A stretch of DNA of 64,000 nucleotides from CAZXSK01 sp964642855. GTDB lineage: Bacteria; Planctomycetota; Phycisphaerae; SM23-33. The stretch spans positions 39,988 through 103,987 of the forward strand of contig CAZXSK010000003.1 of the NCBI GenBank assembly GCA_964642855.1. The letters run 5' to 3'. The position numbers and the translations under genes were made by a program. The notes below the pieces were generated by a model. The model did no database searches and was not told the origin of the DNA. It saw only the letters and a program-made list of their open reading frames with translations. How positions within the stretch are numbered: position 1 is the first letter of the stretch; each line of letters opens with the position of its first letter. This document shows, piece by piece, positions 1 to 9,500 of this stretch.

Positions 1-563
1 TGTACGCGTGGTACTACGTCTACAGACCGGCCGGTCAGAACCCCTCGCCGCAGCTCGCCCTCGACGAGGACGAGATCGTGCGCGTTCGGAAGTTTCTCGT
101 CGAGGCCCGGTGCAGGCACCCGATCATCATCGTGGATACGTACTGGGACGACGCAGGCAACGCGCTGTGCCCAGCCGCATCGGGAATCAGCTATCACCTG
201 AACCCCTGGGGAGACATCGAGCCCTGCCCGCCTTTGCAGTTCGCCAGAGAGAACGTGCACAACGCAAACGGGGGCGGTCTGACCGGGCTGATCGAGGGTT
301 CTACCTTCCTGAGAGACTTCCGGAGCTTCGCCTCCCAGGCCACACGGGGCTGCGTGATCCTCGAACAGCCCGATCGGCTGGCGGAATTCCTCAGACAACA
401 GCAAGCCGCCGACACAACAGGAAGAAACACAGGCTACGATGAACTGGCGGCTATGGATTGCCTGCCCAGCCAGCACCTTCCGGGAAGGGAAATCCCGGAG
501 AAGCACTGGGCGTACCGATTCGCCAAGAAGCATTGGTTCTTTGGCTTTGGAGCGTACGGCTAG
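1..563 (+). CDS. Radical SAM protein with SPASM-like C-terminus (5' truncated)
   Basis: Only the last 186 codons are present; the frame is open at the window edge (first full codon at base 3), so the radical SAM core and its CxxxCxxC motif lie outside. The visible part has ALCPAASGISYHLNPWGDIEPCPP, whose cysteines (CP...EPCP) and glycine-rich centre look like the auxiliary-cluster region of SPASM radical SAM enzymes, followed by TRGC. The protein ends in an aromatic tail (HWFFGFGAYG). It lies 49 bases before a DUF116/polyprenyl synthetase fusion, so it probably acts in the same isoprenoid-related pathway. The substrate is unknown. The family call rests on pattern recognition of the C-terminal part only. 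Confidence 0.6.
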   Translation, partial: YAWYYVYRPAGQNPSPQLALDEDEIVRVRKFLVEARCRHPIIIVDTYWDDAGNALCPAASGISYHLNPWGDIEPCPPLQFARENVHNANGGGLTGLIEGSTFLRDFRSFASQATRGCVILEQPDRLAEFLRQQQAADTTGRNTGYDELAAMDCLPSQHLPGREIPEKHWAYRFAKKHWFFGFGAYG

Positions 564-612
564 CAGGTCGTCCGGATACGAATCTGCCCGAGCCTGACGT
601 GGACGTGATCTG

Positions 613-2301
613 ATGAGCAACAACCAGCCTGACGTGCGAACATTCAGCAAGGCGATCAGCCGGCTGGACCATCCAGCCCGGCAGAACATCCCCGCCAGCA
701 AGCGAGTGCGCGACCATCTGCTCGCGACGGTGCGGAGCTATGTGCGCCGCAACCGCCTGACTCCTCCCCTGGGGCTGGAGGAACTCAAGGACCACTCCAC
801 GAAAGTGCTCGATATCGCAGACTGCGACACCGACTTCGACGACCTCGCCGCGGTGCTGCTGAGCAACGAAGCATGGAGGGACCGGTTCGCGGAAATCCCC
901 TTCCACAAGAGGCTCCTGCTGCTGCCGCAGTGTCTTCGCAGCCAGGAACACTGTCGGGGTAAGATCGACGAATTCGGGTTGCTCTGTGCAGGCTGCGGGG
1001 AATGCGTGATTCATGACATCCAGACCCAGGCTGAGACGCTCGGATACGTAGTCATGGTAGCGGAAGGCTCCAGCGTGGTGACAGCCATGATCGCCTCGGG
1101 ACAGATCCGCGCGGTGGTCGGCGTGAGTTGTCTCGATATGCTCCAGCGGGTCTACCCGTTCATGGAAGCGGCTGCCATTCCCGGAATCGCCCTGCCGCTG
1201 CTCTATGATGGTTGCGTGGACACCGCACTGGACATGGACTGGCTGTGGGAAACGCTTTCGGTTTCGACCGACAGACCCGTGGGCGTTCTCGACCTGGAAA
1301 GCATCCGGGCGGATACGAACGGTTGGTTCACCCCCCAGGGGGTCGCGGAGGTACTCGGGCCCGCCGAGGACAGGACGCGTGAGCTTGCGCAGAGCTTCCT
1401 GAGTCGCGGTGGCAAGCGATGGAGGCCTTTCCTGGCCGTCTCTCTTCACAAAGCGCTGCTCCAGGACTCCTCCTTCTCGACCTCGCAAGAGGCGGTCCGG
1501 CAGGTTGCCCTCGCTGTGGAGTGCTTCCACAAAGCCTCGCTGATCCACGACGACATCGAGGACGACGACGCGGTCCGCTACGACCAGCCCACGCTGCACC
1601 AGGCTCATGGCGTGCCGATCGCGCTGAACGTGGGGGACTACCTTCTGGGCGAAGGGTACCGCCTGCTGGCCAGGATCGATGCCGAACCGAAGCACCGGGC
1701 GACGATGCTTGCGGTGGCAGCAGAGGGGCACCGCCAGCTATGCATCGGCCAGGGAGCGGAGCTGGCCTGGTCGGCCAGGCCCAGAGTGCTTTCCGTTCGA
1801 GAGGTGCTGGAAATCTTCCGCGGCAAGACCGCACCGGCCTTCGAGGTGGCCTTGGGATTGGGCGCCGCGCTGGCGGAGAAATACGACGATCTGTCCGATG
1901 TGATTTCCGATTTCAGCGAAGCCATCGGAATCGCATACCAGATCCGCGACGATCTTCGCGACGGAGAATCGGGCGCGAACGGGTGCGACCTGGAAGCGCG
2001 TCGCCCCTCGGTGCTCCTGGCCGTGGCGTGCGAACGGGCGGAGAGAGAGGACGCAACGTTCCTGCGGTCGATGCTGTGCGATTCCGCCTCCTCCTGGGAT
2101 CCCGAGAGGATCCGGGAGATCTACGACCGATATGATGTTCGCGACGTAGTGGCTGGAATGCTGGAGTTCTACAAGGGGCGGGCGGTTCGAGCACTGATCT
2201 CCCTGACCAATCCCGACGCCAAAGCGCTGCTCCGGCGGGTCGTGGCGAAGATCTTCGGCGATATCGACAAGGCGAGTTGCTGCGATGAGCGCCGGCCGTG
2301 A
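613..2301 (+). CDS. DUF116 - polyprenyl synthetase fusion protein
   Basis: The product has 562 residues in two parts. Residues about 95-215 match DUF116, with conserved cysteines in LLPQCLRS, EHCRG, LLCAGCGEC, GVSC and YDGCVDT that could bind an Fe-S cluster. Residues about 240-560 are an all-alpha trans-prenyltransferase: GGKRWRP near 266-272, the first aspartate-rich motif IHDDIEDDD near 311-319, and the second DDLRD near 446-450. Known enzymes with these motifs condense isopentenyl diphosphate onto an allylic diphosphate with Mg2+ bound by the aspartates. Chain length cannot be read reliably. The fusion suggests redox or Fe-S chemistry coupled to prenyl diphosphate synthesis, which is inference. 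The upstream neighbour is a radical SAM gene; the downstream start overlaps by 17 bases. Confidence 0.8.
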   Translation: MSNNQPDVRTFSKAISRLDHPARQNIPASKRVRDHLLATVRSYVRRNRLTPPLGLEELKDHSTKVLDIADCDTDFDDLAAVLLSNEAWRDRFAEIPFHKRLLLLPQCLRSQEHCRGKIDEFGLLCAGCGECVIHDIQTQAETLGYVVMVAEGSSVVTAMIASGQIRAVVGVSCLDMLQRVYPFMEAAAIPGIALPLLYDGCVDTALDMDWLWETLSVSTDRPVGVLDLESIRADTNGWFTPQGVAEVLGPAEDRTRELAQSFLSRGGKRWRPFLAVSLHKALLQDSSFSTSQEAVRQVALAVECFHKASLIHDDIEDDDAVRYDQPTLHQAHGVPIALNVGDYLLGEGYRLLARIDAEPKHRATMLAVAAEGHRQLCIGQGAELAWSARPRVLSVREVLEIFRGKTAPAFEVALGLGAALAEKYDDLSDVISDFSEAIGIAYQIRDDLRDGESGANGCDLEARRPSVLLAVACERAEREDATFLRSMLCDSASSWDPERIREIYDRYDVRDVVAGMLEFYKGRAVRALISLTNPDAKALLRRVVAKIFGDIDKASCCDERRP

Positions 2302-3166
2302 GATGTTCCGTCTCTGCCACCGGGCCGGTGACATTCTCGGACCGGCAGCCGAGAGGACGTGTTCGTTTGTGCGGTCCCTGCAGAATGCTGATGGCGGCTT
2401 TTGCGGCCGCGACGACCGCAGCGATCTGTACTACTCCCTTTTTGCCGGACAGGTACTCGCTTCCCTCGAAGACCACGAGCCGCTGCAGGCGCTGGCAGAC
2501 TATCTCGATCAGTTCGCCTGTGGCGAGGAACTCGACCTGGTGCATCTGTCCTGTCTCGCCCGATGCTGGGCTGTCGCATTGAAAAGACCTGTCGAAGGCG
2601 AGTTCCGCAACGAGGTCGTCAGCCGGATCCGCGCTCACCGAAGCGGTGACGGGGGATACGGGCTGATCCCGGGTTGTCGGCAGGGCTCGGCCTATGGGTG
2701 CTTCCTTGCAGCAGGAACCCTTGCCGATCTCGACGAGCCCATCGAACAGCCCGAGCTGCTGATCGACTTCATCGGGTCTCTCTTTCTACCCAACGGCGGG
2801 GCGATCAACCAGGCGGACCTGCCCTTCGCGGCGACGCCATCGACAGCCGCCGCAGTGGTCGTGCTCGCCGAAGCGGGGGGGCGTCCGCCTCAGCAGGCGG
2901 GAGACTGGCTGCGATCGCAGCTGCACGAGGATGGCGGATTCGTTGCAGCTCCGGGCGCGCCGGCCAGCGATCTGCTTTCGACCGCGACGGCCTTGCACGC
3001 CCTGGGAGTTCTGGGAGACGATACGACCGATCTCAGACCCGCCTGCTCGAAGTTCGTCCGCGAGCGAAGACATGACTCGGGCGGATACGCCGCCAGCACA
3101 CTCGATACCGAACCGGACGCTGAGTATACCTGGTACGGCCTGCTGGCGACGGGGCAACTCGGTTGA
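2285..3166 (+). CDS. Prenyltransferase / squalene cyclase-like alpha-toroid protein
   Basis: The 293-residue product has repeated QNADGGF-, GDGGYG- and EDGGFVA-type motifs spaced 40-60 residues apart, as in the alpha/alpha toroids of protein prenyltransferase beta subunits and squalene-hopene cyclases. The cyclase DxDD motif is not visible, and the zinc ligands of farnesyltransferases are not clearly present, so catalysis is uncertain. It is about half the size of a hopene cyclase. The ATG at 2285 overlaps the upstream gene by 17 bases; an ATG at 2303 just after that stop is an alternative. Its place behind a polyprenyl synthetase suggests that it binds or modifies the prenyl product. Confidence 0.65.
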   Translation: MSAGREMFRLCHRAGDILGPAAERTCSFVRSLQNADGGFCGRDDRSDLYYSLFAGQVLASLEDHEPLQALADYLDQFACGEELDLVHLSCLARCWAVALKRPVEGEFRNEVVSRIRAHRSGDGGYGLIPGCRQGSAYGCFLAAGTLADLDEPIEQPELLIDFIGSLFLPNGGAINQADLPFAATPSTAAAVVVLAEAGGRPPQQAGDWLRSQLHEDGGFVAAPGAPASDLLSTATALHALGVLGDDTTDLRPACSKFVRERRHDSGGYAASTLDTEPDAEYTWYGLLATGQLG

Positions 3167-3273
3167 TTCCCGGCCAGAGACGACGGGCCGACTGGCAGCC
3201 ACTACAAACCTCAGGGAATTCAAGGTCTTGCGGATCCATTCCAGCCTGCCTAGCGTTTAACAGGTAGACACCC

Positions 3274-4572
3274 ATGACAACCAACAACGCGAGAACACAC
3301 AAACTCCGATATATGCTTTCCGCCCTGGCCGCGGTGGCATTGGTATCCCTCTGGCTTACTGCCGGTGCAGGCGAGCAGAAGTCCCCTTCGCCCAAGTCCG
3401 CCGAGACCAATGCAGAACAGCCCGAAGCAGAGCCAAACGCCAAGCCGGCCGAGGAGCCCTGGCCGATCTATCGCGGCAACCGTCAGCTGCAGGGGCGTGC
3501 GTCGGGTAAGCTTGGAACCGACCTCGTCCGTCTCTGGAAGTTCAACGCGGGTTGGGCGGTGGCCTCCTCTCCCATCGTTGCCAAGGGCAAGGTCTACGTC
3601 GGCTCGTCGGATGCCAACGTCTACGCGATCGACTTCAAGACCGGCAGGAAGGTCTGGAGCTTCCGGACCGCCGATGCCGTCGACGCTCCTCCCCTCTACT
3701 TCAAGGACACGATCTACGTCGGCTCGGTCGACGCGAACTTCTATGCTCTCGACGCACGAACGGGCAAGAAGAAGTGGCACCACCGTGCCGAATCGCAGAA
3801 CAAAAGGGCACAGAAGATCGTCGGTTCGGCCAACTGGACGCCTGCCACCAAGAACCAGCCCGATCGCGTGCTGTACTGCAGCTACGACAGCTACCTCTAC
3901 TGCATCGACGCCAAGAATGGCAACGAGCTTTGGCGATACGAAGCCGGCGACCGGATCAACGGCGCGCCCGCGATCGAGGACAAGTACGCCATCTTCGGCG
4001 GCTGCGATATGGAGCTGCATCGGGTGTACCTGCCCAACGGCAAGTCGCGTGGCGGCGCGGGGCTGGACAGCTACGTCGCTGCGTCGGCGGCACTGGACGG
4101 CAACGATGCGTTCATCGGAGATCACGAAGGCGGATTCGTGCGGGCCAATGTTCGCACCCGCAACATTGCATGGACATTCCTCAATGAAGAGGGAGAATCG
4201 CTCTTCTCCTCACCCGCCCTTACCGATACGCACGTGATCTTTGGGGGCAGGGACGGGATCGTCTACAGCCTGGATCGTAAGCAAGGGAAAAAGGCCTGGA
4301 TCTTCCAGACCCGCGGCCAGGTCGACAGCTCGCCGGTGGTCTGCGACGGCAAGGTCGTCGTCGGAAGTGGCGACGGTCGGCTGTACATTCTCGACGTCAA
4401 GACCGGCAAGAAGCTCTGGTCCTACAATCTCGGCGACGGGACTGTCTCCTCACCGGCCGTTGTCGACGGCGTGATCGTCATCGGCTGCGACGACGGGTTC
4501 GTCTACGCGTTCGGGCCCAAGAATCGCAAGCCTCCCGAGGCGAAGAAGCAGCAACAAGGGAGCAGCGAATGA
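3274..4572 (+). CDS. Secreted PQQ-like beta-propeller repeat protein
   Basis: The 432-residue product starts with a signal-like segment (basic start, then LSALAAVALVSLWLTAGAG) and continues with WPIYRGN and a series of blades of the form KVYVGSSDANVYAIDFKTG and KKLWSY. These are PQQ-like (BamB-type) propeller repeats; such repeats do not by themselves show that PQQ is bound. The tail (after EAKKQQ) is hydrophilic. It is the first gene of an operon: the stop overlaps the ATG of the glycosyltransferase by ATGA. Its role is probably scaffolding or binding outside the cytoplasmic membrane, with ligand unknown. Confidence 0.8.
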   Translation: MTTNNARTHKLRYMLSALAAVALVSLWLTAGAGEQKSPSPKSAETNAEQPEAEPNAKPAEEPWPIYRGNRQLQGRASGKLGTDLVRLWKFNAGWAVASSPIVAKGKVYVGSSDANVYAIDFKTGRKVWSFRTADAVDAPPLYFKDTIYVGSVDANFYALDARTGKKKWHHRAESQNKRAQKIVGSANWTPATKNQPDRVLYCSYDSYLYCIDAKNGNELWRYEAGDRINGAPAIEDKYAIFGGCDMELHRVYLPNGKSRGGAGLDSYVAASAALDGNDAFIGDHEGGFVRANVRTRNIAWTFLNEEGESLFSSPALTDTHVIFGGRDGIVYSLDRKQGKKAWIFQTRGQVDSSPVVCDGKVVVGSGDGRLYILDVKTGKKLWSYNLGDGTVSSPAVVDGVIVIGCDDGFVYAFGPKNRKPPEAKKQQQGSSE

Positions 4573-5873
4573 GGGTCTGTCAGATCTCAGCCGGGGCGGG
4601 AGACAGTTTTTACTGTGAGAACTGCCTGAGGGACAACGCGCTGGTCCGGGAGATGTACAGAAGCGGCCTGGACGTGTCGATCGTGCCCCTGTACCTGCCG
4701 CCCGTTCACGAATTCGACGACGACATCCAGGCCAACCCCGTGTTCTTCGGGGGAATCAACGTGTTCCTTCAGCAGAAACTCGGGCTGTTCCGCAAAACCC
4801 CGCGCTGGCTGGACAAACTGTTCGATTCGCCGCGCCTGCTGAAGTGGGCAGCCTCGAAGGCGGGCATGACCCGCGCCCGCGATCTCGGGGAAACGACCCT
4901 CTCGATGCTTTGCGGCGAGGAGGGCAGGCAGGTCAAGGAACTGGACCGGCTGGTGACCTTCCTCGAACTTCCCGAAAACAAGCCCGATATCGTCTGCCTG
5001 TCCAACTCCCTGCTGGTGGGCGTCGCCAGGGAAATCCGCAGGAGACTCTCGGTGCCCGTCATTGTCACCCTGCAGGACGAGGACGCGTTCCTCGATTCGC
5101 TGCCCGACCCGTACAAGACCCAGGCCTGGGAAACCCTTCGCGAGCGCATCGCCGAGGTCCAGGCTATCGTCACCACGTGCTCTTACTTCGCCGACGTGAT
5201 GACACGCAGGCTGCAACTCGACCCCGACCGCGTCCACGTGATCCATAACGGCATCGTCACAAAGGGGTACGAGCCGCCGCCCTCGCCACCCGACCCCCAA
5301 GCCATCGGTTTCCTTTCGCCCATGATCCACGGCAAGGGCTTGGATATCCTCGTGGAAGCGTACGGAATCCTGCGGCGGGAGATGGGGCATGAGCGACTCA
5401 AGCTGAAACTCTCGGGCGGAATGCTCGCCGGGCAGGAAGGCTTCCTGGAGGATATCAAGCACCAGGTCCACCAGGCCGGCTGGAGCGACGACATCGAAAT
5501 CTTCGAGCGCTTCGACCGCCCGGCCAAGCGCGAGTTCTTCCGCTCGCTGACCGTCCTGTCCGTCCCCACCCGCCAGCCGGAGGCCTCGGGGCTGTACATC
5601 CTCGAAGGCCTGGCGTGCGGCGTGCCCTCGGTCCAACCCAATCACGGGTCGTTCCCCGAGATCCTGGAACTTACCGGCGGCGGGCTGCTGTGCAAACCCA
5701 ACGATCCCCGCTCCCTTGCCGAGACCATCCACGAACTGCTAACCGACGAGAGCAAGCGGGCGCACCTTGCCTCGCTGGGCCGCCAGAAGGTACTCTCGGA
5801 GTTCACCATGGAGCGGGCATCCGGACAGTTCATGGATCTGCTCGACGAAGTCCATCGCAAGGAGACGGCATGA
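4569..5873 (+). CDS. GT4-family glycosyltransferase
   Basis: The 434-residue product has the GT-B fold signature. The N-terminal half opens with MRVCQISAGAG and a YCENCLRDNAL segment; the C-terminal half has the acceptor/donor region IGFLSPMIHGKGLDILVEAY and the E-x7-E type nucleotide-sugar site in PEASGLYILEGLACGVP. Family 4 enzymes are retaining transferases using nucleotide sugars. No membrane segment is seen, so it is cytoplasmic or peripheral. It is joined by 4-base overlaps to the propeller gene before it and the ABC ATPase after it, so it may glycosylate a product exported by that system. The acceptor is unknown. Confidence 0.85.
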   Translation: MRVCQISAGAGDSFYCENCLRDNALVREMYRSGLDVSIVPLYLPPVHEFDDDIQANPVFFGGINVFLQQKLGLFRKTPRWLDKLFDSPRLLKWAASKAGMTRARDLGETTLSMLCGEEGRQVKELDRLVTFLELPENKPDIVCLSNSLLVGVAREIRRRLSVPVIVTLQDEDAFLDSLPDPYKTQAWETLRERIAEVQAIVTTCSYFADVMTRRLQLDPDRVHVIHNGIVTKGYEPPPSPPDPQAIGFLSPMIHGKGLDILVEAYGILRREMGHERLKLKLSGGMLAGQEGFLEDIKHQVHQAGWSDDIEIFERFDRPAKREFFRSLTVLSVPTRQPEASGLYILEGLACGVPSVQPNHGSFPEILELTGGGLLCKPNDPRSLAETIHELLTDESKRAHLASLGRQKVLSEFTMERASGQFMDLLDEVHRKETA

Positions 5874-6589
5874 GCGAGTCCGCCACCATCCTGCAGCTGA
5901 AAGACGTGACCAAGACCTACCCCGGCCCGGAAGGCGGGAAAGACGTCCGGGTCCTGGACAACATCTCTATGGAAGTGCTCCGCGGAGAGTCCGTCGCGGT
6001 CGTCGGGCCCAGCGGCTCGGGCAAGAGCACGCTGCTGAATCTCATCGGAGCCCTCGACCGACCGACCTCCGGAACCGTCCTGCTGAACGGCCAGGACATC
6101 GCAGAGATGGATGATGCGGGACTCGCGAGTCTGCGCAACCAGACGGTCGGCTTGATTTTCCAGATGCACCACCTGCTTCCCCAGTGCACGCTCCTGGAGA
6201 ACGTCCTGATCCCGACGCTCGCGGGGCAGAAACCCGCCCGGGACGTCCGGGACCGCGCCAAGCGCCTCCTGGACCGCGTGGGCCTGGGCGATCGACTCAC
6301 CCACCGGCCCGGGGAGCTGTCCGGCGGGGAGTGCCAGCGCGTCGCTGTTGTGCGGGCGCTGATCAACGACCCCTCGCTGCTGCTGGCCGATGAACCCACC
6401 GGTCAGCTGGACCATAACTCCGCTGACAACCTGGCCGATCTCCTTCACGAACTCAACGAGGACGAGGGTGTGACGCTCCTGGTGGTCACCCACTCCCTGG
6501 AACTCGCCGCCCGCATGGACCGGGCGCTGGAGCTGCGGGACGCGACGCTCAAGAAGATCGATGCCGCAAAGGCTGCGGGGGCGAGATGA
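5870..6589 (+). CDS. ABC transporter ATPase, LolD/MacB type
   Basis: The 239-residue ATPase has Walker A GPSGSGKST, Q-loop FQMHHLLPQ, signature LSGGECQRVAVVRAL, Walker B LLLADEPTGQLD and the H-loop VVTHS. Small stand-alone ATPases of this type pair with FtsX-like permeases (LolCDE, MacB, FtsEX) that move lipoproteins or act as mechanotransmitters rather than as classical pores. The ATG at 5870 sits in an ATGA overlap with the GT4 stop, and the stop forms another ATGA with the permease start, so all three are translationally coupled. The cognate permease is the next gene. Confidence 0.92.
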   Translation: MSESATILQLKDVTKTYPGPEGGKDVRVLDNISMEVLRGESVAVVGPSGSGKSTLLNLIGALDRPTSGTVLLNGQDIAEMDDAGLASLRNQTVGLIFQMHHLLPQCTLLENVLIPTLAGQKPARDVRDRAKRLLDRVGLGDRLTHRPGELSGGECQRVAVVRALINDPSLLLADEPTGQLDHNSADNLADLLHELNEDEGVTLLVVTHSLELAARMDRALELRDATLKKIDAAKAAGAR

Positions 6590-9500
6590 CCACCGGCCGG
6601 CTGATCCTGCGGAGCCTTCGCTACTACTGGCGAACGCACCTGGGCGTTGTGGCGGGTGCGGCTCTGGCGACGAGCATCCTCGTCGGCGCCCTGGCCGTGG
6701 GAGATTCCGTTCGCGCAAGCCTGCGGGAGTTGGCGCTCTCGCGACTGGGGAACGTCCACCTGGCGATGGCCTCACAGGACCGGTTCTTCCGCAGTGAACT
6801 GGCCGAGTCGGTCGAGACCGAACTCAAAGCCCCCACTGCCCCCGCAATTACGCTGATCGCCACCGGATCGGACGCCAACGAAACCTACGCAGCAGGCAGC
6901 ATCGACCTCGTCGGCGTCGACAGCCGGTTCGGCCAGGTCCACCCCGACCTCAAACCCGCCACGGACCTGCAGGACGACCAGACCGTCATAAGCGCCGCAC
7001 TGGCCAGGCGGCTGCATGTGCAGGCCGGGCAAGACATCATCGTCTACTTCGATGACCCCACCCGCGTACTGCGCGACATGCCCGTCACGCGCACCACCGA
7101 CACCACCCTCTCTGCCCGCCTGACGGTGAAGGAGGTCCTGCCCGAAGGCGTCAACTTCTCGCTGCTGGCAAACCAGGTAGCCCCCAAGACCGCCTTTGTC
7201 CCGCTGAAATGGCTGGGCGAGAAGGTCCAGCTCCCACACCGGGCAAACCTCATGCTCGTGGGCCCGTCAAAGAGCGACCGGCCCGCGCCGACCCCCCAAG
7301 ACGCCGACCAAGCCATCGCCGATTACTGGCAGCTCACCGATGCCGGCCTGACGCTCACGGGCTCGTCGTTTGCGGGCATCGAATTGCGAAGCAAGCGCGT
7401 GTTCATTGACCCGGCAGTCAGCCAGGCGCTACGGACGGCCGATGACCTCCAGCCGGTCGGAATCTTCGCGTACTTCGTCAACGAGCTTCGCGCAGGCGAC
7501 CAGGCCGTGCCGTACTCGATGGTCGCCGGCATGGGGACGCTCGACCCCGACGTAGCTCGAAGCCGCCTGATCGCACCGGAAACCGACGACGGCATCGTGA
7601 TCAACACGTGGCTGGCCGAAAAGCTCGGCGCCAGTCGCGGCGAGCAACTGACGCTCACCTACTACCTCATGTCCGCCGGACGCAAACTGCAGACCGACAG
7701 CCGCTCGTTCCGTATCGAGCGGATCGTCACGATGGAAGGCCTGGCCGCCGACCCGTCGTTGATGCCGGACTTTCCCGGCCTTGCAGGGGTAGAAGACTGT
7801 CGAGACTGGGAACTGGGCGACGCGATCGACATCGACCGCCTGACCCAGGACGACCGGGAGTACTGGACGAACCACCGGGGCACGCCGAAAGCATTCGTCT
7901 CCCTGCAGGCCGCCCGGGAGATGTGGGGCAACCGGTACGGCAACCTGACCGCCGCCCGGTTCCGCGAACCGTCTTCGACCGACCTCACCGATCTTTCCAG
8001 CCGTATCCGTTCGCACATAGACCCGGCTTCTCTTGGCCTGTTCTTCCTGCCGGTCCGCCAGCGTGCTCTGGAGGCGTCGAAAGCGTCCACGGATTTCGGC
8101 GGATTGTTCCTGAGTCTGAGCTTCTTCCTGATCGCTGCAGCCTTGGCGCTTACGGCGATGCTGTTCTCGTTCGGAATTCAGAAACGGCGTTCGCAGATCG
8201 GCACGTTGCTCGCCATCGGCTGGGGGCCAAGGCGCGTGCTGGTAACCCTCCTGACCGAAGGAGCGATCCTGGCAGCTGCGGGCAGTGCCATAGGCCTGGT
8301 CGCCGGACCAATCTACACACGCCTGATGCTCACCGGGCTTTCGGGCGTCTGGAGCGGCGCGGTTGCGGGAGGCAGCATCCGCTACGCCGCCGGTCCGGAA
8401 ACTCTCGCCACGGGAGCGGTTCTCGGAGCCCTCGCTGCGACCCTTGCGCTGGTGCTGGCGCTGCGGAAACACGTGAAACAGTCCCCCAAGCAGCTGATTT
8501 CCGGATCGGCCGGTTCCGGCGGTGAGCGGCTTACGGTCCGTCGTCGGAGGCGAGGGATCGTCTGGGCGGTCGGCGTGCTCTGCCTCGGCGGCGCGGGGGG
8601 AGCAGTGTACTTCGGCCTGCAGAGCGACCAAGCCGCTGCAGGGGCATTCTTTGCCGTCGGGGCCTTGCTGCTGACGTCCCTGCTGTGTTTCGCTGCACTG
8701 GGGTTGATGCGACTCGCCCGGGCAGGCGGACCCGAGATACGCTCCACGCGGGCGCTGGCCGTCCGCAACATGGGCCGGCGACGCGGACGAAGCCTCGCGA
8801 CCATCGGCGTGCTCGCAGCCGGGGCGTTTCTCCTGATCTCCGTGGAGTCGTTTCGCATGAACCCGCTGGAGAATGCCGGAGCGCGGGATTCCGGCACGGG
8901 AGGATTCCAACTGTGGGCAGAATCGGCGCTGCCGATCGTCCACGACCTCGACGACCCCAACGGCCGGGACGAGTACTTCCTGAGCGACAGGAAACTCTCC
9001 GATATCGGCGTGGTGCCTTTCCGTCTGCGGGAAGGCGACGACGCCAGCTGCCTGAACCTCAACCGCGCCCAGAAACCAAGACTGCTGGGCGTCGACTCCA
9101 GCGATCTCGCCGGCCGGGATGCTTTCTCGTTCGCCGCGGTCGTGGAGAACGCCCCGGAAGACACGAACCCGTGGCTGCTTCTGAACCAGCCCCAACCGGA
9201 TGGCGCGATCCCCGCCATCGCGGACTATGAAACGGTGCTCTGGGCGTTGCACAAGCAGGTGGGCGACACGCTGGAATACACCGACCAGCGCGGCCAGACC
9301 ATTCAGCTCCGCATCGTCGCCGCGACGAAGGCGTCGGTTCTCCAGGGGCCGGTCATCATCTCCGAGCGGAGCTTCAGCGAGCTGTTCCCGACGGTCGAAG
9401 GATATCGGCTGTTTCTGATCGACACACCCCCGGACCGGGTGAACACGGCAGCTGACGAACTCGCCAGCGGCCTGAGCGATTACGGCATGGAGGTGATGAC

